A stretch of DNA of 64,000 nucleotides, taken from assembly GCA_963809695.1 (NCBI GenBank), contig CAWEKI010000006.1, forward strand, positions 798,227 through 862,226, read 5' to 3'. The stretch comes from JAGDMJ01 sp963809695 (GTDB lineage Bacteria > Bacteroidota > Ignavibacteria > UBA10030 > UBA6906). The notes under the pieces were generated by a model that was given only the letters and a program-made list of their open reading frames with translations, ran no database searches and was not told where the DNA came from. Both the position numbers and the translations under genes were made by a program. This document shows positions 52,867 to 61,709 of the stretch, piece by piece; positions within the stretch are counted from its first letter, which is position 1, and each line of letters begins with the position of its first letter.

Positions 52867-54221
52867 TGGCGAAGCGGACTCAGACACGCGTCACATCCCG
52901 GTCCCCGTGGGCATGGATTCCGACTCTCTACTTCGCAGAAGGGCTCCCCTACGTTGTCGTGATGACGGTCTCGGTGATCATGTATAAACGGTTCGGCATC
53001 TCCAATGCCGACATCGCTCTTTACACGAGCTGGCTCTACCTCCCCTGGGTCATCAAGCCGCTCTGGAGCCCATTTGTCGACATCTTCAGTCGGAAGAGAA
53101 CGTGGATCGTTGTTACCCAGCTGCTGATAGGCGGCGCCCTCGCTGCGGCTGCCCTTGCGATTCCGCTCCCCGCCTTTTTCAGAATGACGCTGGCGATCTT
53201 CTGGCTCATGGCATTTGCCTCGGCGACGCATGACATCGCGGCGGACGGCTTCTACATGCTTGCTCTTCCCGAGCATCACCAGTCGGCTTTTGTGGGTGTG
53301 CGCAATACGTTCTACCGCCTGGCCATGATCGCCGGCCAGGGAGCAATTGTTGTCCTCGCAGGATCGATCGAGGGATGGAGCGGCGGGAATATTACGCTCG
53401 CGTGGTCTGTTGCGTTCGCCGTCCTGGCAGTCCTCTTCCCTTTGTTTGCTCTCTACCACAGGTTCTTCCTTCCGGTGCCGGACAGCGACGAGCCGGCACT
53501 GGACCACACGTCGGGCGGCATTCTCCGCGAGTTCTTTCGCACCTTTTCGCTCTTCTTCAGGAAGAAGGATATCGGGTTCATTCTCTCCTTTCTGCTCTTC
53601 TATCGTTTTGCCGAGGCCCAGCTGGTGAAACTGGTGCCTCCCTTCCTGCTCGACGTGCGGGAGAAAGGAGGACTGGGGCTCTCCACGAGTGAGGTTGGCA
53701 TCGTGTACGGGACGATGGGAATTATCGCGCTCACGCTTGGCGGCCTGGCAGGGGGATATGTTGTTTCGCGCGGGGGGCTCAAGCGATGGCTCTGGATCAT
53801 GGTTCTGGCCATTCACCTTCCGGATGCGGTGTTCGTCTACCTCTCCCAGGTGCAACCGGACCATTTTGTTCTCATTACCAGTGCAGTGGCGATCGAGCAG
53901 TTCGGGTACGGGTTCGGATTCACCGCCTATGTGCTCTACATGATGATGATCTCTGCCGGTGAGCACCGTACGGCTCACTATGCCATTTGCACCGGCTTCA
54001 TGGCGTTGGGAATGATGCTGCCGGGAATGTTCAGCGGATTCATTCAGGAAGCACTGGGATATAAAGGGTTTTTCCTGTGGATCCTGCTCTCAACGATTCC
54101 GGGTTTCCTTGTGGTGGCGCTTGTGAACATCGAGCCGGGGTACGGGAAAAAGAGGGAGGCATCGAAGGGGTACGGCCGGGGAGAAGTCAAACAGGACGCA
54201 GACAAGAATGTCGAATATTGA
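52866..54221 (+). CDS. ampG: AmpG-like muropeptide permease (MFS)
   Basis: 451 residues with about twelve spans. Start ATG shares a base with the SpoIID-like stop. AmpG-type N-terminus: LYFAEGLPYVVVMTVSVIMY, YTSWLYLPWVIKPLWSPFVD, then FASATHDIAADGFYMLAL with the AmpG-like ATQDIAxD motif. The C-terminal tail is basic and short. AmpG imports GlcNAc-anhydroMurNAc and its peptides; the exact substrate here is not certain, but the neighbouring NamZ, amidase, epimerase and NagB genes all deal with such products. Confidence 0.85.
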   Translation: MAKRTQTRVTSRSPWAWIPTLYFAEGLPYVVVMTVSVIMYKRFGISNADIALYTSWLYLPWVIKPLWSPFVDIFSRKRTWIVVTQLLIGGALAAAALAIPLPAFFRMTLAIFWLMAFASATHDIAADGFYMLALPEHHQSAFVGVRNTFYRLAMIAGQGAIVVLAGSIEGWSGGNITLAWSVAFAVLAVLFPLFALYHRFFLPVPDSDEPALDHTSGGILREFFRTFSLFFRKKDIGFILSFLLFYRFAEAQLVKLVPPFLLDVREKGGLGLSTSEVGIVYGTMGIIALTLGGLAGGYVVSRGGLKRWLWIMVLAIHLPDAVFVYLSQVQPDHFVLITSAVAIEQFGYGFGFTAYVLYMMMISAGEHRTAHYAICTGFMALGMMLPGMFSGFIQEALGYKGFFLWILLSTIPGFLVVALVNIEPGYGKKREASKGYGRGEVKQDADKNVEY

Positions 54222-54245
54222 AGGAATGTCAGGGACGAGGCAGAG

Positions 54246-55712
54246 TTGACCCAATCCATTACGGCATATCTTCCCTGGATCGAGAACGCCGGGGCGGAGG
54301 CGACGGTTGAGCGCCTGAGGGATTCTGAGACTGTGGAGAGGATCATCCTGCTCGCCGGTGATGGGAATGTCCGTGTGCCGGGATGTGAGACCATGACGGT
54401 GGCCTCTCTTCGCGGCACCAAGACGATCAGCTCGATTGTGTCGCGCGCGAAGACTTCGCACATCCTGCTGATCCTGCAGGAGAGTGGCATCGAGTTCGGG
54501 CAGAACGCCATTGAGCGCATGCTTGCAGTTGCCGCATCGACCGGCGCAGGACTCGTCTATGCGGACTATTACGATCTGAACGCCGGCGTGCGGACACCGC
54601 ATCCTGTCATTGATTATTCCATCGGTAGCATCAGGGATGATTTCGATTTCGGACCGGTGCTGCTGGTTGATACCGCAGCTGCCCGGTCTGCGCTGAAGGA
54701 CATACTTGCTCCTGAGTATCGTCATGCAGGTCTTTATGCTCTCCGTCTGACGCTTTCCCGGCGATCCGCCCTGCTGCGGATCCCTGAGTTCCTCTCCAGC
54801 AGGATCGAGAGCGACCCCCGGAGGTCGGGAGACAAACAGTTTGATTACGTAGACCCGCGGAACCGCGGGGTGCAGGTAGAGATGGAACAGGCTGCGACGG
54901 AGCATGTGAAGCGGATTGGCGCTTTTCTCAAAGTTCCCTTCAAGACGGTCGACCTCGGCGAAGGGAAATTCGAGGCGGAAGCCTCGGTTGTCATTCCCGT
55001 CAAAGACCGTGTGCGCACCATCCATGATGCAGTCAACTCGGTGCTGAAGCAGGACGCGCCATTTCCGTTTAACTGTATCGTTGTGGACAACCGCTCGACC
55101 GACGGCACGACCGACATTCTCCGCGAATACGCGGAGGGCGACGCGCGGGTCATTCATCATATTCCCGTCCGTGACGATCTGGGCATCGGAGGATGCTGGA
55201 ACGAGGCGATCGACCATCCGCGCTGCGGCCGGTTCGCCGTGCAGCTGGACAGTGACGATCTGTATGCCGATCCGACCACATTGCGGCGCGTCGTGGAGCT
55301 CTTCCGAAAGGAGCAGTGTGCGATGGTGATCGGGAGCTACCGGATGACAGATGTTACTTTGAAGGAGATCCCGCCCGGGATCATTGATCACAGGGAATGG
55401 ACGCCGGAGAACGGACCGAACAATGCTCTCAGGGTCAATGGCTTTGGCGCGCCCCGGGCATTCTTCACGCCGATCATCCGGCGCATCCGGTTCCCGAACG
55501 TCAGTTACGGAGAGGACTATGCAGTAGGATTGGCGATGTCGCGCGAGTACAAGATCGGGAGGATCTACGACCCGATCTACCTCTGTCGGCGATGGGAGGG
55601 TAACTCGGATGCCAGGTTGAGCATCGAGCAGCAGAACAGGTTCAACACCTACAAAGACAGGCTCCGCAGTATTGAGCTTCTTGCCCGACAGCGGAAGAAT
55701 CAGAAGGCATGA
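54246..55712 (+). CDS. Two-part family 2 glycosyltransferase
   Basis: 488 residues from TTG 54246, with GAGG a few bases before it. Residues about 1-215 look like a worn GT-A half (LLAGDGNVRVPG, AGLVYADYYDLNAG). Residues about 240-460 are a complete GT2 domain: SVVIPVKDRVRTIHDAVNSV, IVVDNRSTDGT, the metal-binding LDSDDLYADP and a GEDYAVGLAM acceptor-side motif. No membrane span. It lies between the AmpG-like permease and the DUF4922 gene and overlaps the latter by four bases. Acceptor and donor are unknown; it may use a sugar recovered by the pathway. Confidence 0.83.
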   Translation: MTQSITAYLPWIENAGAEATVERLRDSETVERIILLAGDGNVRVPGCETMTVASLRGTKTISSIVSRAKTSHILLILQESGIEFGQNAIERMLAVAASTGAGLVYADYYDLNAGVRTPHPVIDYSIGSIRDDFDFGPVLLVDTAAARSALKDILAPEYRHAGLYALRLTLSRRSALLRIPEFLSSRIESDPRRSGDKQFDYVDPRNRGVQVEMEQAATEHVKRIGAFLKVPFKTVDLGEGKFEAEASVVIPVKDRVRTIHDAVNSVLKQDAPFPFNCIVVDNRSTDGTTDILREYAEGDARVIHHIPVRDDLGIGGCWNEAIDHPRCGRFAVQLDSDDLYADPTTLRRVVELFRKEQCAMVIGSYRMTDVTLKEIPPGIIDHREWTPENGPNNALRVNGFGAPRAFFTPIIRRIRFPNVSYGEDYAVGLAMSREYKIGRIYDPIYLCRRWEGNSDARLSIEQQNRFNTYKDRLRSIELLARQRKNQKA

Positions 55713-56722
55713 ACGAGCGCTTCGTCACTGCCGATATGCTTGCGCCATATTTGCGCGGCGAAACCCTTGCCGACCGGGCTCAGGCATTGCTCCTTCAGCA
55801 GAACGACGCCTGGGACCTCGCGCGTGAAGGATACCGCGTGCTGGAGGCGGTGAAGACAAAGACGTTTCTCTTTGATAGCTTTGTCGTCAAGGTCCAGTAC
55901 AATCCCGGGCGGCTCGTCTCGACCTCCGCGAGAGTTGACTCGGGATCCATCAGCGGCCGTCCCTGCTTTCTCTGTCAGCGGAATCTTCCCCCCGAACAAA
56001 AAGCGATCCTCTTCGGGGGCGCCTATTTGATCCTTGTGAATCCCTTCCCGATCTTCAACGAGCACTTTACCATCGTCCATGCTGAGCATCGTCCCCAGCA
56101 GATTGCCGGCTCATTCGCGACGCTCGTGGATCTTGCGGGCGCCCTCGGTTCGCGCTACGTGGTTCTTTATAATGGTCCGCGCTCCGGGGCCTCGGCGCCG
56201 GACCATTTGCATTTTCAGGCTGGGGATCGGTCGTTCATCCCGATTGACTTTGATTATGCGTCTGTCAAGGAGCGGTTCGGGCGTGCCGTACGTGTATCGG
56301 CGAGGCTGAGGGTGCACGCGGTAGGAGGATATCTCCGGCGGTTTGTTGGGATTGAGTCAGAGGAACGAGGGGTGGTCGTTGAGGCCTTCAATCGAATTTA
56401 CGAACGGTGGCTTGCCTGGAGCGGGAATATTGAAGAGCCGATGATGAATATTCTTGTTTTTCTTGACTTGAGCGGTTGGAGGGTGGTCCTTTTTCCCAGG
56501 GGCAAGCATCGTCCCTCTCATTATTTTCGCGAAGGGGAGAAGCGTATTCTTATGAGTCCCGGTGCAGTTGACCTCGGCGGGACCTGCACGATCCCCATGC
56601 GGGAGGATTTTGACCGGATCACGAGGGAGGATGTTGCGGAGATTTTTGAGGAAGTGTGCCTGCCGGCCCCGGCGTTCAACGAGTTCATCGAGTTTGGGGC
56701 TGAAGCATTGAGAGGGTTGTAG
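55709..56722 (+). CDS. DUF4922 protein, HIT/GalT-like nucleotidyltransferase or phosphorylase fold
   Basis: 337 residues, starting inside the glycosyltransferase stop (ATGA). HIT-superfamily features can be seen: VNPFPIFNEHFTIVHAEHRP in the middle and the catalytic-type HLHFQAG (His-x-His-x-Gln) near residue 171. A zinc-like pair CFLCQ at 90 precedes them. The fold is that of GalT, Ap4A phosphorylase and GDP-galactose phosphorylase, all of which move a nucleotide to or from phosphate or sugar phosphate. The substrate is not known. The pairing with a glycosyltransferase inside a salvage operon suggests it makes or splits the nucleotide sugar used there. Confidence 0.82.
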   Translation: MNERFVTADMLAPYLRGETLADRAQALLLQQNDAWDLAREGYRVLEAVKTKTFLFDSFVVKVQYNPGRLVSTSARVDSGSISGRPCFLCQRNLPPEQKAILFGGAYLILVNPFPIFNEHFTIVHAEHRPQQIAGSFATLVDLAGALGSRYVVLYNGPRSGASAPDHLHFQAGDRSFIPIDFDYASVKERFGRAVRVSARLRVHAVGGYLRRFVGIESEERGVVVEAFNRIYERWLAWSGNIEEPMMNILVFLDLSGWRVVLFPRGKHRPSHYFREGEKRILMSPGAVDLGGTCTIPMREDFDRITREDVAEIFEEVCLPAPAFNEFIEFGAEALRGL

Positions 56723-56752
56723 GTCGGCGCCCGTGGGTCAAATGGAGAGGGG

Positions 56753-56783
56753 AGCCTGGCACATGCCTGGCTGGTGTCAGGCT
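56753..56783. terminator. Hairpin between convergent DUF4922 and namZ genes
   Basis: AGCCTGGCAC (56753-56762) pairs with GTGTCAGGCT (56774-56783) with one mismatch. It lies in the 77-base gap where the two transcripts meet. CTGGCACATGCCTGGCTGG inside repeats part of the stem. No T-run follows, so it could be an extragenic palindrome as well as a terminator. Confidence 0.45.
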
Positions 56784-56799
56784 CGGCACCCCGGACAGG

Positions 56800-58032
56800 T
56801 CAATACAGCAAATACTCACCCGACTTCTTTCGAAATTCCTCAACATCCTTCTGCAGGTAAATCCGGATGTCATCGTAAAGCATCCGTTTGACAAAACGCA
56901 GACGAATCGCGTTCGTGCCAACCACCTTGTCAAACATCGCCCGGTGCGCCGAATCTGCCATCAGTATCGGGTTCCGGGAGGGGTATAACTGATTGTGGGC
57001 CTCCATCATGAGAAACTGGAGACTCATGAGATTCGCCGATGACGGGTCTGTGATGTGCACCTGCACCCCGCCCAACTGCTTGCCTTTCAGGCCGCCATAG
57101 AAGGGAGTGAATGTCACGGGCCTGAACAGGACTCCTGGAATCTGCATTGCCCTGAGGCGGGTACAGAGGCGCTGGGGATCGATCCACCACGCGCCAAAAA
57201 GGTGAAACGGCAATGTATAACCGACGCCCTCCGAGATAACCCCGAGCTCTCCCATAATGCCGGTGCTTGCATAGTACATGGGGGATGACGCGAAAGGAAT
57301 ATGCGGCGATGTGGGAACCCACTGCAACCCGGTCTCCTCGAACGTCATGTTTCTCTCCCACCCTTTCATGGGGACGACCGTGAGATCGCACTTGACGCGG
57401 TTGGCGAGCATCCCTTCTCCGTTGAGCATCGTCGCAAGCTCTCCGCAAGTCAATCCGTAAATGTACGGGATGGGATAAGGACTCACAAATGACCGGAATC
57501 CTTCCTCAACAATGTTCCCTTCCACGCGTTCTCCTCCCAACGGGTTCGGCCGATCGAGAACCACGAACGGGATGTGTTGCTCCGCGGCCGCCTCCATCGC
57601 GAGGCCGAGCGTGCTGATGAATGTGTACGACCTGCACCCGATGTCCTGGATGTCATAGACGAGAAGATCGATTCCTTTAAGCATTTTGGGTGTCGGTTTC
57701 CGGGTCTTTCCGTACAAGGAAAAGACCGGCAGACCGGTACTGGAGTCCACGGTCGATTCGATCTTTCCTCCTGCGGGCACATTTCCTCTCACGCCATGCT
57801 CTGGCCCGAAGAGTGCGACGAGCGTTACGCCTTTCGCGGTGAACAGGATATCAGTCGTCGACCGCAGCGATCCATCCACGCCGGACGGATTTGTGATGAG
57901 CCCGATGCGCTTTCCCCGGAGGAGATCGAAGTCCCGCTCGCGCAGAACATCGATGCCGGTTTTGACGGCGGGCACCTGGGCCATGAGCTCCGCGCCGATG
58001 AGGAGAGAGGCCAATAGCGCAATATGCTTCAT
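56800..58032 (-). CDS. namZ: Exo-beta-N-acetylmuramidase NamZ (DUF1343, GH171)
   Basis: 410 residues with signal peptide MKHIALLASLLIGAELMAQ, so periplasmic. Family features: TGIDVLRERDFDLLRGKRIGLITNPSG, FGPEHGVRGNVPAG with a conserved Glu-His, VYDIQDIGCRSYTFISTL, DRPNPLGG and the long C-terminal domain. NamZ releases MurNAc from the non-reducing end of peptide-free glycan. The ATG overlaps the amidase stop, so the two are one operon, and the order makes sense: amidase strips the peptide, then NamZ cuts the bare MurNAc. Confidence 0.93.
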   Translation of the reverse strand: MKHIALLASLLIGAELMAQVPAVKTGIDVLRERDFDLLRGKRIGLITNPSGVDGSLRSTTDILFTAKGVTLVALFGPEHGVRGNVPAGGKIESTVDSSTGLPVFSLYGKTRKPTPKMLKGIDLLVYDIQDIGCRSYTFISTLGLAMEAAAEQHIPFVVLDRPNPLGGERVEGNIVEEGFRSFVSPYPIPYIYGLTCGELATMLNGEGMLANRVKCDLTVVPMKGWERNMTFEETGLQWVPTSPHIPFASSPMYYASTGIMGELGVISEGVGYTLPFHLFGAWWIDPQRLCTRLRAMQIPGVLFRPVTFTPFYGGLKGKQLGGVQVHITDPSSANLMSLQFLMMEAHNQLYPSRNPILMADSAHRAMFDKVVGTNAIRLRFVKRMLYDDIRIYLQKDVEEFRKKSGEYLLY

Positions 58033-60350
58033 TCTTGCTTCTCCTCTCTCTCTTCCCGCGTAATCACCGCGCCCGGATTTGCAGGCGTTGTGATCACAAA
58101 TCCGGGCCTTTCAAGCCCCAGGAATTCCACAGCGCCATTGGCATCGGTATATCGCGTTACTGTCCCGTCAAGTGTCACAGGGACACTCTCCCATGGAGAT
58201 CCGTTCGCGGTGTGCACATTGAATCTTGCGACCGAGGGCGGACGATATCGCTCGAGGTCCAAAAGCCCTTTCAATATCCCCCACGCGATCGCATCGCTTC
58301 TGCCTGCTGGAAACGCCGCATAGTACCCGGTTTTTACGGACGGAAGGATCAGGCTGATGGTGGACATCGCCACATCTTTGAAGAATTGGTCTCCCGACCC
58401 GGTAGCCGCAATCGTATCCAGCCCGGTGGATGAGGCGATACCAGCAAGGAGTGTCGAGCCGATGATCCGGTTAGCGTGATTCGGGTACATTTCACATGCA
58501 ACGCTCTGGACCGGAGATGAGGCATCAACGCGCAGATAGATGCCCCGCGGAAGAGTAACCGAGCGCCTGGCTCGCTCCGCCTCCGGAATCTGTTCATCTG
58601 CCTTCCGCATGAGGATCGCATTCGCCCCCAGCGCACTCAGCAACTCGTGGAGCCTGCGGGCGACGGCAAGATTGATATCCGATGATCGCTCGGTCCCCGC
58701 CACATCCCCCGTCTGTATTCCTCCATATCTGGCATCGATAACGTAGGTCTTGCCAAACAGCTTTCCATCAGCAATGGACGTCAGAGATATGTCGTGGAGC
58801 GTGACGGGATCGGAAGGCTGAACGACTTCCCTTTTCACAAAATAGCCGGCGCGTTCGACCCGCAGCACCGAGAAATCCGGCAATGTGCCCCATGCAATGT
58901 AGCGGCCGTCCGGCGGCGTGATGTCCAGGGTGTCCAGGACCGGCACGGGAGCCCCCTTCTCGAGACTGATGAGAGCGCCTTCCACCGCCCGTCCCGTGTC
59001 AGACGCGACACGGCCGCTCAGGTATCGGAGTGCCGATTCGCGGACGGGAATTGATCCACGCGTACTCGCTTTTCCGGATTCGACTGTCATTGTCATTTTT
59101 CCGGGTGCATCTGTAGCGGCCAGGTACATTGTAGCAATCCCGCGCATGGTGGTGAGGACCGTGTCGATGCCGGGTTCCTTCACCAGCAGATGCACTGTGG
59201 ACCCATCGGCGACCGGTTGTCCCTGGGCGTCGTACGCATGGACCGTAAGGCGTGCGGCGGCCAGCGAAGAGACCGGAAGCGCTGAAGGATGAGCCGCAAG
59301 TGCAAGCTTCCCTGCAGGGAGCATGGCAGTGATCGTCCGCCTGAACGGCCAGGAGAAATTCCCCTGCCGGTTGCAGATCCACGCGCTGATTTGATGGTTG
59401 CCGCTTGCAAGGTCGCGGTCCAACAAAACGGAAACAATTCCCGGCGCCAGCGTATCCCGGCCGGGAAGCTCCCGGTTGTCCATGAAAAGACGCAGGGATG
59501 GGCGGTCGAGTGTCGGCGCGGGCTGCGCCTCGATCAGAATCACCGGGCGTGGCACTCTGACGAGCGAATCCGAACGGAGCGCCAGTGTCGGGATACCGGC
59601 CCTGAAGTACTTCCCGATGCCAAGGAAGATCCCCCACGCTTCAATTCTATTGAACTCCTCAACGGCGAGGCGCAACTCTTCAGGCGGATGCGTGTGGAAG
59701 GATGCTTCGATGAGCACGGCAGGAGTGGGGTTCTGCCGGAGGACAGAGAACCCGCTATTGGGATAGATATCGAAGTCGGAAAGCGTGCCGTCGAACGTGG
59801 GCGAGAAGGGGGCGCTTGCGTTGCGCATCGCGTAGCTCATGTCCCGCTCGATGTAGCGCGCGAGGTCATGATTGGCCGGGTGATACTCCGGGGAACCTTC
59901 GCGGGCATGGTAGTAGACGGCAGCATAGTTCGTGGAAGGATCGGAAGCCGCCGTGGCATTATGGTGAAGGGAGATAAAGATCTCCGCGCTGTCCTGGAGC
60001 GCAAGCAGGGGACGGTCGCGCAGGGCAACAGTGGTGTCGTGGTCGCGCGACATAAGGACCTCGGCTCCCGCGCCAAGCAGATACGAGCGGAGGGCCAGCC
60101 CGACCCGGAGGTTCACGTCCGCCTCGATTGCTTCCTCACGCGGGCCCCGGTTGACCCGGTCGTCTCCTCCATGACCGGGGTCAAGAAAGATGCGGCGGCC
60201 TTGCAGCACCGGGCGATACGAGGCGATGACCGAATCCACCGCTGATGCGGTCGCCCATTCCCGAGGCTTGACGTAATACACCGGCGATGCGCAGCCGGCA
60301 AGGAGTATGAGCGTCAGAAGGAAAGGCCAGAAGCGGGCAGGAGGGTGCAT
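58029..60350 (-). CDS. Lipoprotein N-acetylmuramoyl-L-alanine amidase with a second, degenerate amidase domain
   Basis: 773 residues. Lipoprotein signal LILLAGC (Cys20). Residues about 50-250 form an active-looking Amidase_3 domain: FLDPGHGGDD with zinc His60, Glu in GPREEAIEADVNL, ISLHHNA and a late catalytic Glu in AVLIEASFHTHP. Ig-like and CarboxypepD_reg-like parts follow (about 270-520; VASDTGRAVEGALISLEKG). From about 533 to 693 a second Amidase_3-like fold is seen, with VIDARYGG in place of DPGHGG, so the zinc site is lost; SDINLAVARRLHELLSALGA keeps the helix. It cuts the MurNAc-L-Ala bond at the outer membrane face of the periplasm. Confidence 0.88.
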   Translation of the reverse strand: MHPPARFWPFLLTLILLAGCASPVYYVKPREWATASAVDSVIASYRPVLQGRRIFLDPGHGGDDRVNRGPREEAIEADVNLRVGLALRSYLLGAGAEVLMSRDHDTTVALRDRPLLALQDSAEIFISLHHNATAASDPSTNYAAVYYHAREGSPEYHPANHDLARYIERDMSYAMRNASAPFSPTFDGTLSDFDIYPNSGFSVLRQNPTPAVLIEASFHTHPPEELRLAVEEFNRIEAWGIFLGIGKYFRAGIPTLALRSDSLVRVPRPVILIEAQPAPTLDRPSLRLFMDNRELPGRDTLAPGIVSVLLDRDLASGNHQISAWICNRQGNFSWPFRRTITAMLPAGKLALAAHPSALPVSSLAAARLTVHAYDAQGQPVADGSTVHLLVKEPGIDTVLTTMRGIATMYLAATDAPGKMTMTVESGKASTRGSIPVRESALRYLSGRVASDTGRAVEGALISLEKGAPVPVLDTLDITPPDGRYIAWGTLPDFSVLRVERAGYFVKREVVQPSDPVTLHDISLTSIADGKLFGKTYVIDARYGGIQTGDVAGTERSSDINLAVARRLHELLSALGANAILMRKADEQIPEAERARRSVTLPRGIYLRVDASSPVQSVACEMYPNHANRIIGSTLLAGIASSTGLDTIAATGSGDQFFKDVAMSTISLILPSVKTGYYAAFPAGRSDAIAWGILKGLLDLERYRPPSVARFNVHTANGSPWESVPVTLDGTVTRYTDANGAVEFLGLERPGFVITTPANPGAVITREEREEKQE

Positions 60351-60521
60351 TACAAAAGCTACTCACAGGCGGAGAGAGATGCAAGCGCAGGGAGGTGGGT
60401 GCCGAAGGGTGCACAATCGTTTATACATTGAGGGTATGCGCGCAGGCCTGCCGAGCTTGCTTTTGTCCCCGGCGCGCAGTACCATTCTCTCGCTGTTCAA
60501 CTTCCTCTCCGGAGGTGCCCC

Positions 60522-61709
60522 GTGTCACCACGACATGTCAGGTTCCTGGCGGCACTCCTTGTTTCCTGCGTCTCGAGTGCCTTTGGCCAAATTCCACCGT
60601 TTGATCTCGAGGCCTACACGAGCTTTCTGGCCGCACACAAAGAGATGAGTGCCGGACAACTCCTGGCGCTCCACCCGGCTGGCATATTTGCCCACGCCGC
60701 GAGGACAAGCATTTCCTCGGCTCTTTATGGCGATTCCATTGCGTTGAAATATAATCTCACTGCATACGAAAAGTCTCTTATCGAACAAAACGGTTTCATG
60801 GCGAGCGAGCGGCTTTCGTCATCGTCCCCCGCAGTGGCATTTCTGGACATTTACCATAAAGACTTGCCGGTGTTTGTGTCCACCGATGCCGTGCTTCATG
60901 CATGGCATATGTCATATGACGAGATCCTGAAGAGTACCGAGAGCCACCTCCTGATTCGTCGGCTTGATACGCTCCTCGCCTCCCTTCATGCCCAGCTTCC
61001 CGCGCGAGCAACAGCCTATGCAGGGAATCGCGGAATGCGGCAGATGCTGCAAGACGTGGACCTCTACCTGACCATCCCGCGGAAACTCTTGGGCAGCAAT
61101 GCCGATCCACTCTTTGCGGAGAATGTGGCTCCGGTGTCACAAATCCTGGGACTTATTGCAGCGCAGCAGCCTGCGAAGATCTCATTGTTCCAGTCGGTCG
61201 CGCGCTCCGTTGACTTCAGCCAATTCACTCCGCGCGGCCACTACACGCAGAGTCCTGAGCTCACCCGATACTTTCAGGCCATGATCTGGCTCGGGAGGAC
61301 GGAGCTCACCGTACTTCCGCCTGCCCAGGATGATATCCCGCCGACGGAGGCAGATCTGCAGCGGCAGACAATTGATGCCGTGTTGCTCCATGAGGCTGCG
61401 CTCGCTTGTGACGGATACCGGAAGCTCGATCAGGTCGATCAGATCATCCGCTTCTTTGTCGGAGAATCAGATAATATCACGATGCCGCAGATTCAGGCGG
61501 TTATATTAGTTATAACAGGACCGGGATTAACAGTCACAGTTACAGTGAATGCAGGACCTGTGCAGGTTCCTGTTGTGGGTGTAACTGTGTATGTTGCAGT
61601 AACAGGAGCATTTGTGGTGTTAGTCAAAGTACCGCTGATGCTGGAGGGATTGCCGCTGCTTGCTGCTCCCCCTGTAAACCCAGACCCACCTGGTGCAGGC
61701 CAGCTGTAA
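60522..61709 (+). CDS. DUF3160 protein, 5' part only; sequence after about 61498 is antisense repeat
   Basis: Starts at GTG 60522, six bases after GGAGG, with signal peptide FLAALLVSCVSSAFGQ. Residues to about 325 are DUF3160-like: DLPVFVSTDAVLHAWHMSYDEIL, RYFQAMIWLGRTEL and IIRFFVGESDNITMPQIQ. Full family members are about twice this long. From 61496 the frame runs antisense through copies of the adhesin repeat on the other strand (reading ITGPGLTVTVTVNAGPVQV), so the final 70 residues are not protein of this family. The gene is either cut by a rearrangement or joined wrongly in assembly. Function of DUF3160 is unknown. Confidence 0.7.
   Translation: MSPRHVRFLAALLVSCVSSAFGQIPPFDLEAYTSFLAAHKEMSAGQLLALHPAGIFAHAARTSISSALYGDSIALKYNLTAYEKSLIEQNGFMASERLSSSSPAVAFLDIYHKDLPVFVSTDAVLHAWHMSYDEILKSTESHLLIRRLDTLLASLHAQLPARATAYAGNRGMRQMLQDVDLYLTIPRKLLGSNADPLFAENVAPVSQILGLIAAQQPAKISLFQSVARSVDFSQFTPRGHYTQSPELTRYFQAMIWLGRTELTVLPPAQDDIPPTEADLQRQTIDAVLLHEAALACDGYRKLDQVDQIIRFFVGESDNITMPQIQAVILVITGPGLTVTVTVNAGPVQVPVVGVTVYVAVTGAFVVLVKVPLMLEGLPLLAAPPVNPDPPGAGQL

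Noticed and set aside
61499..61709. Reading the end of the DUF3160 frame as a real Val/Pro-rich C-terminal domain
   Set aside because: The same antisense reading (for example VTVTVNAGPVQVPVVGV) appears in every copy of the minus-strand repeat, so it is a shadow of the adhesin.
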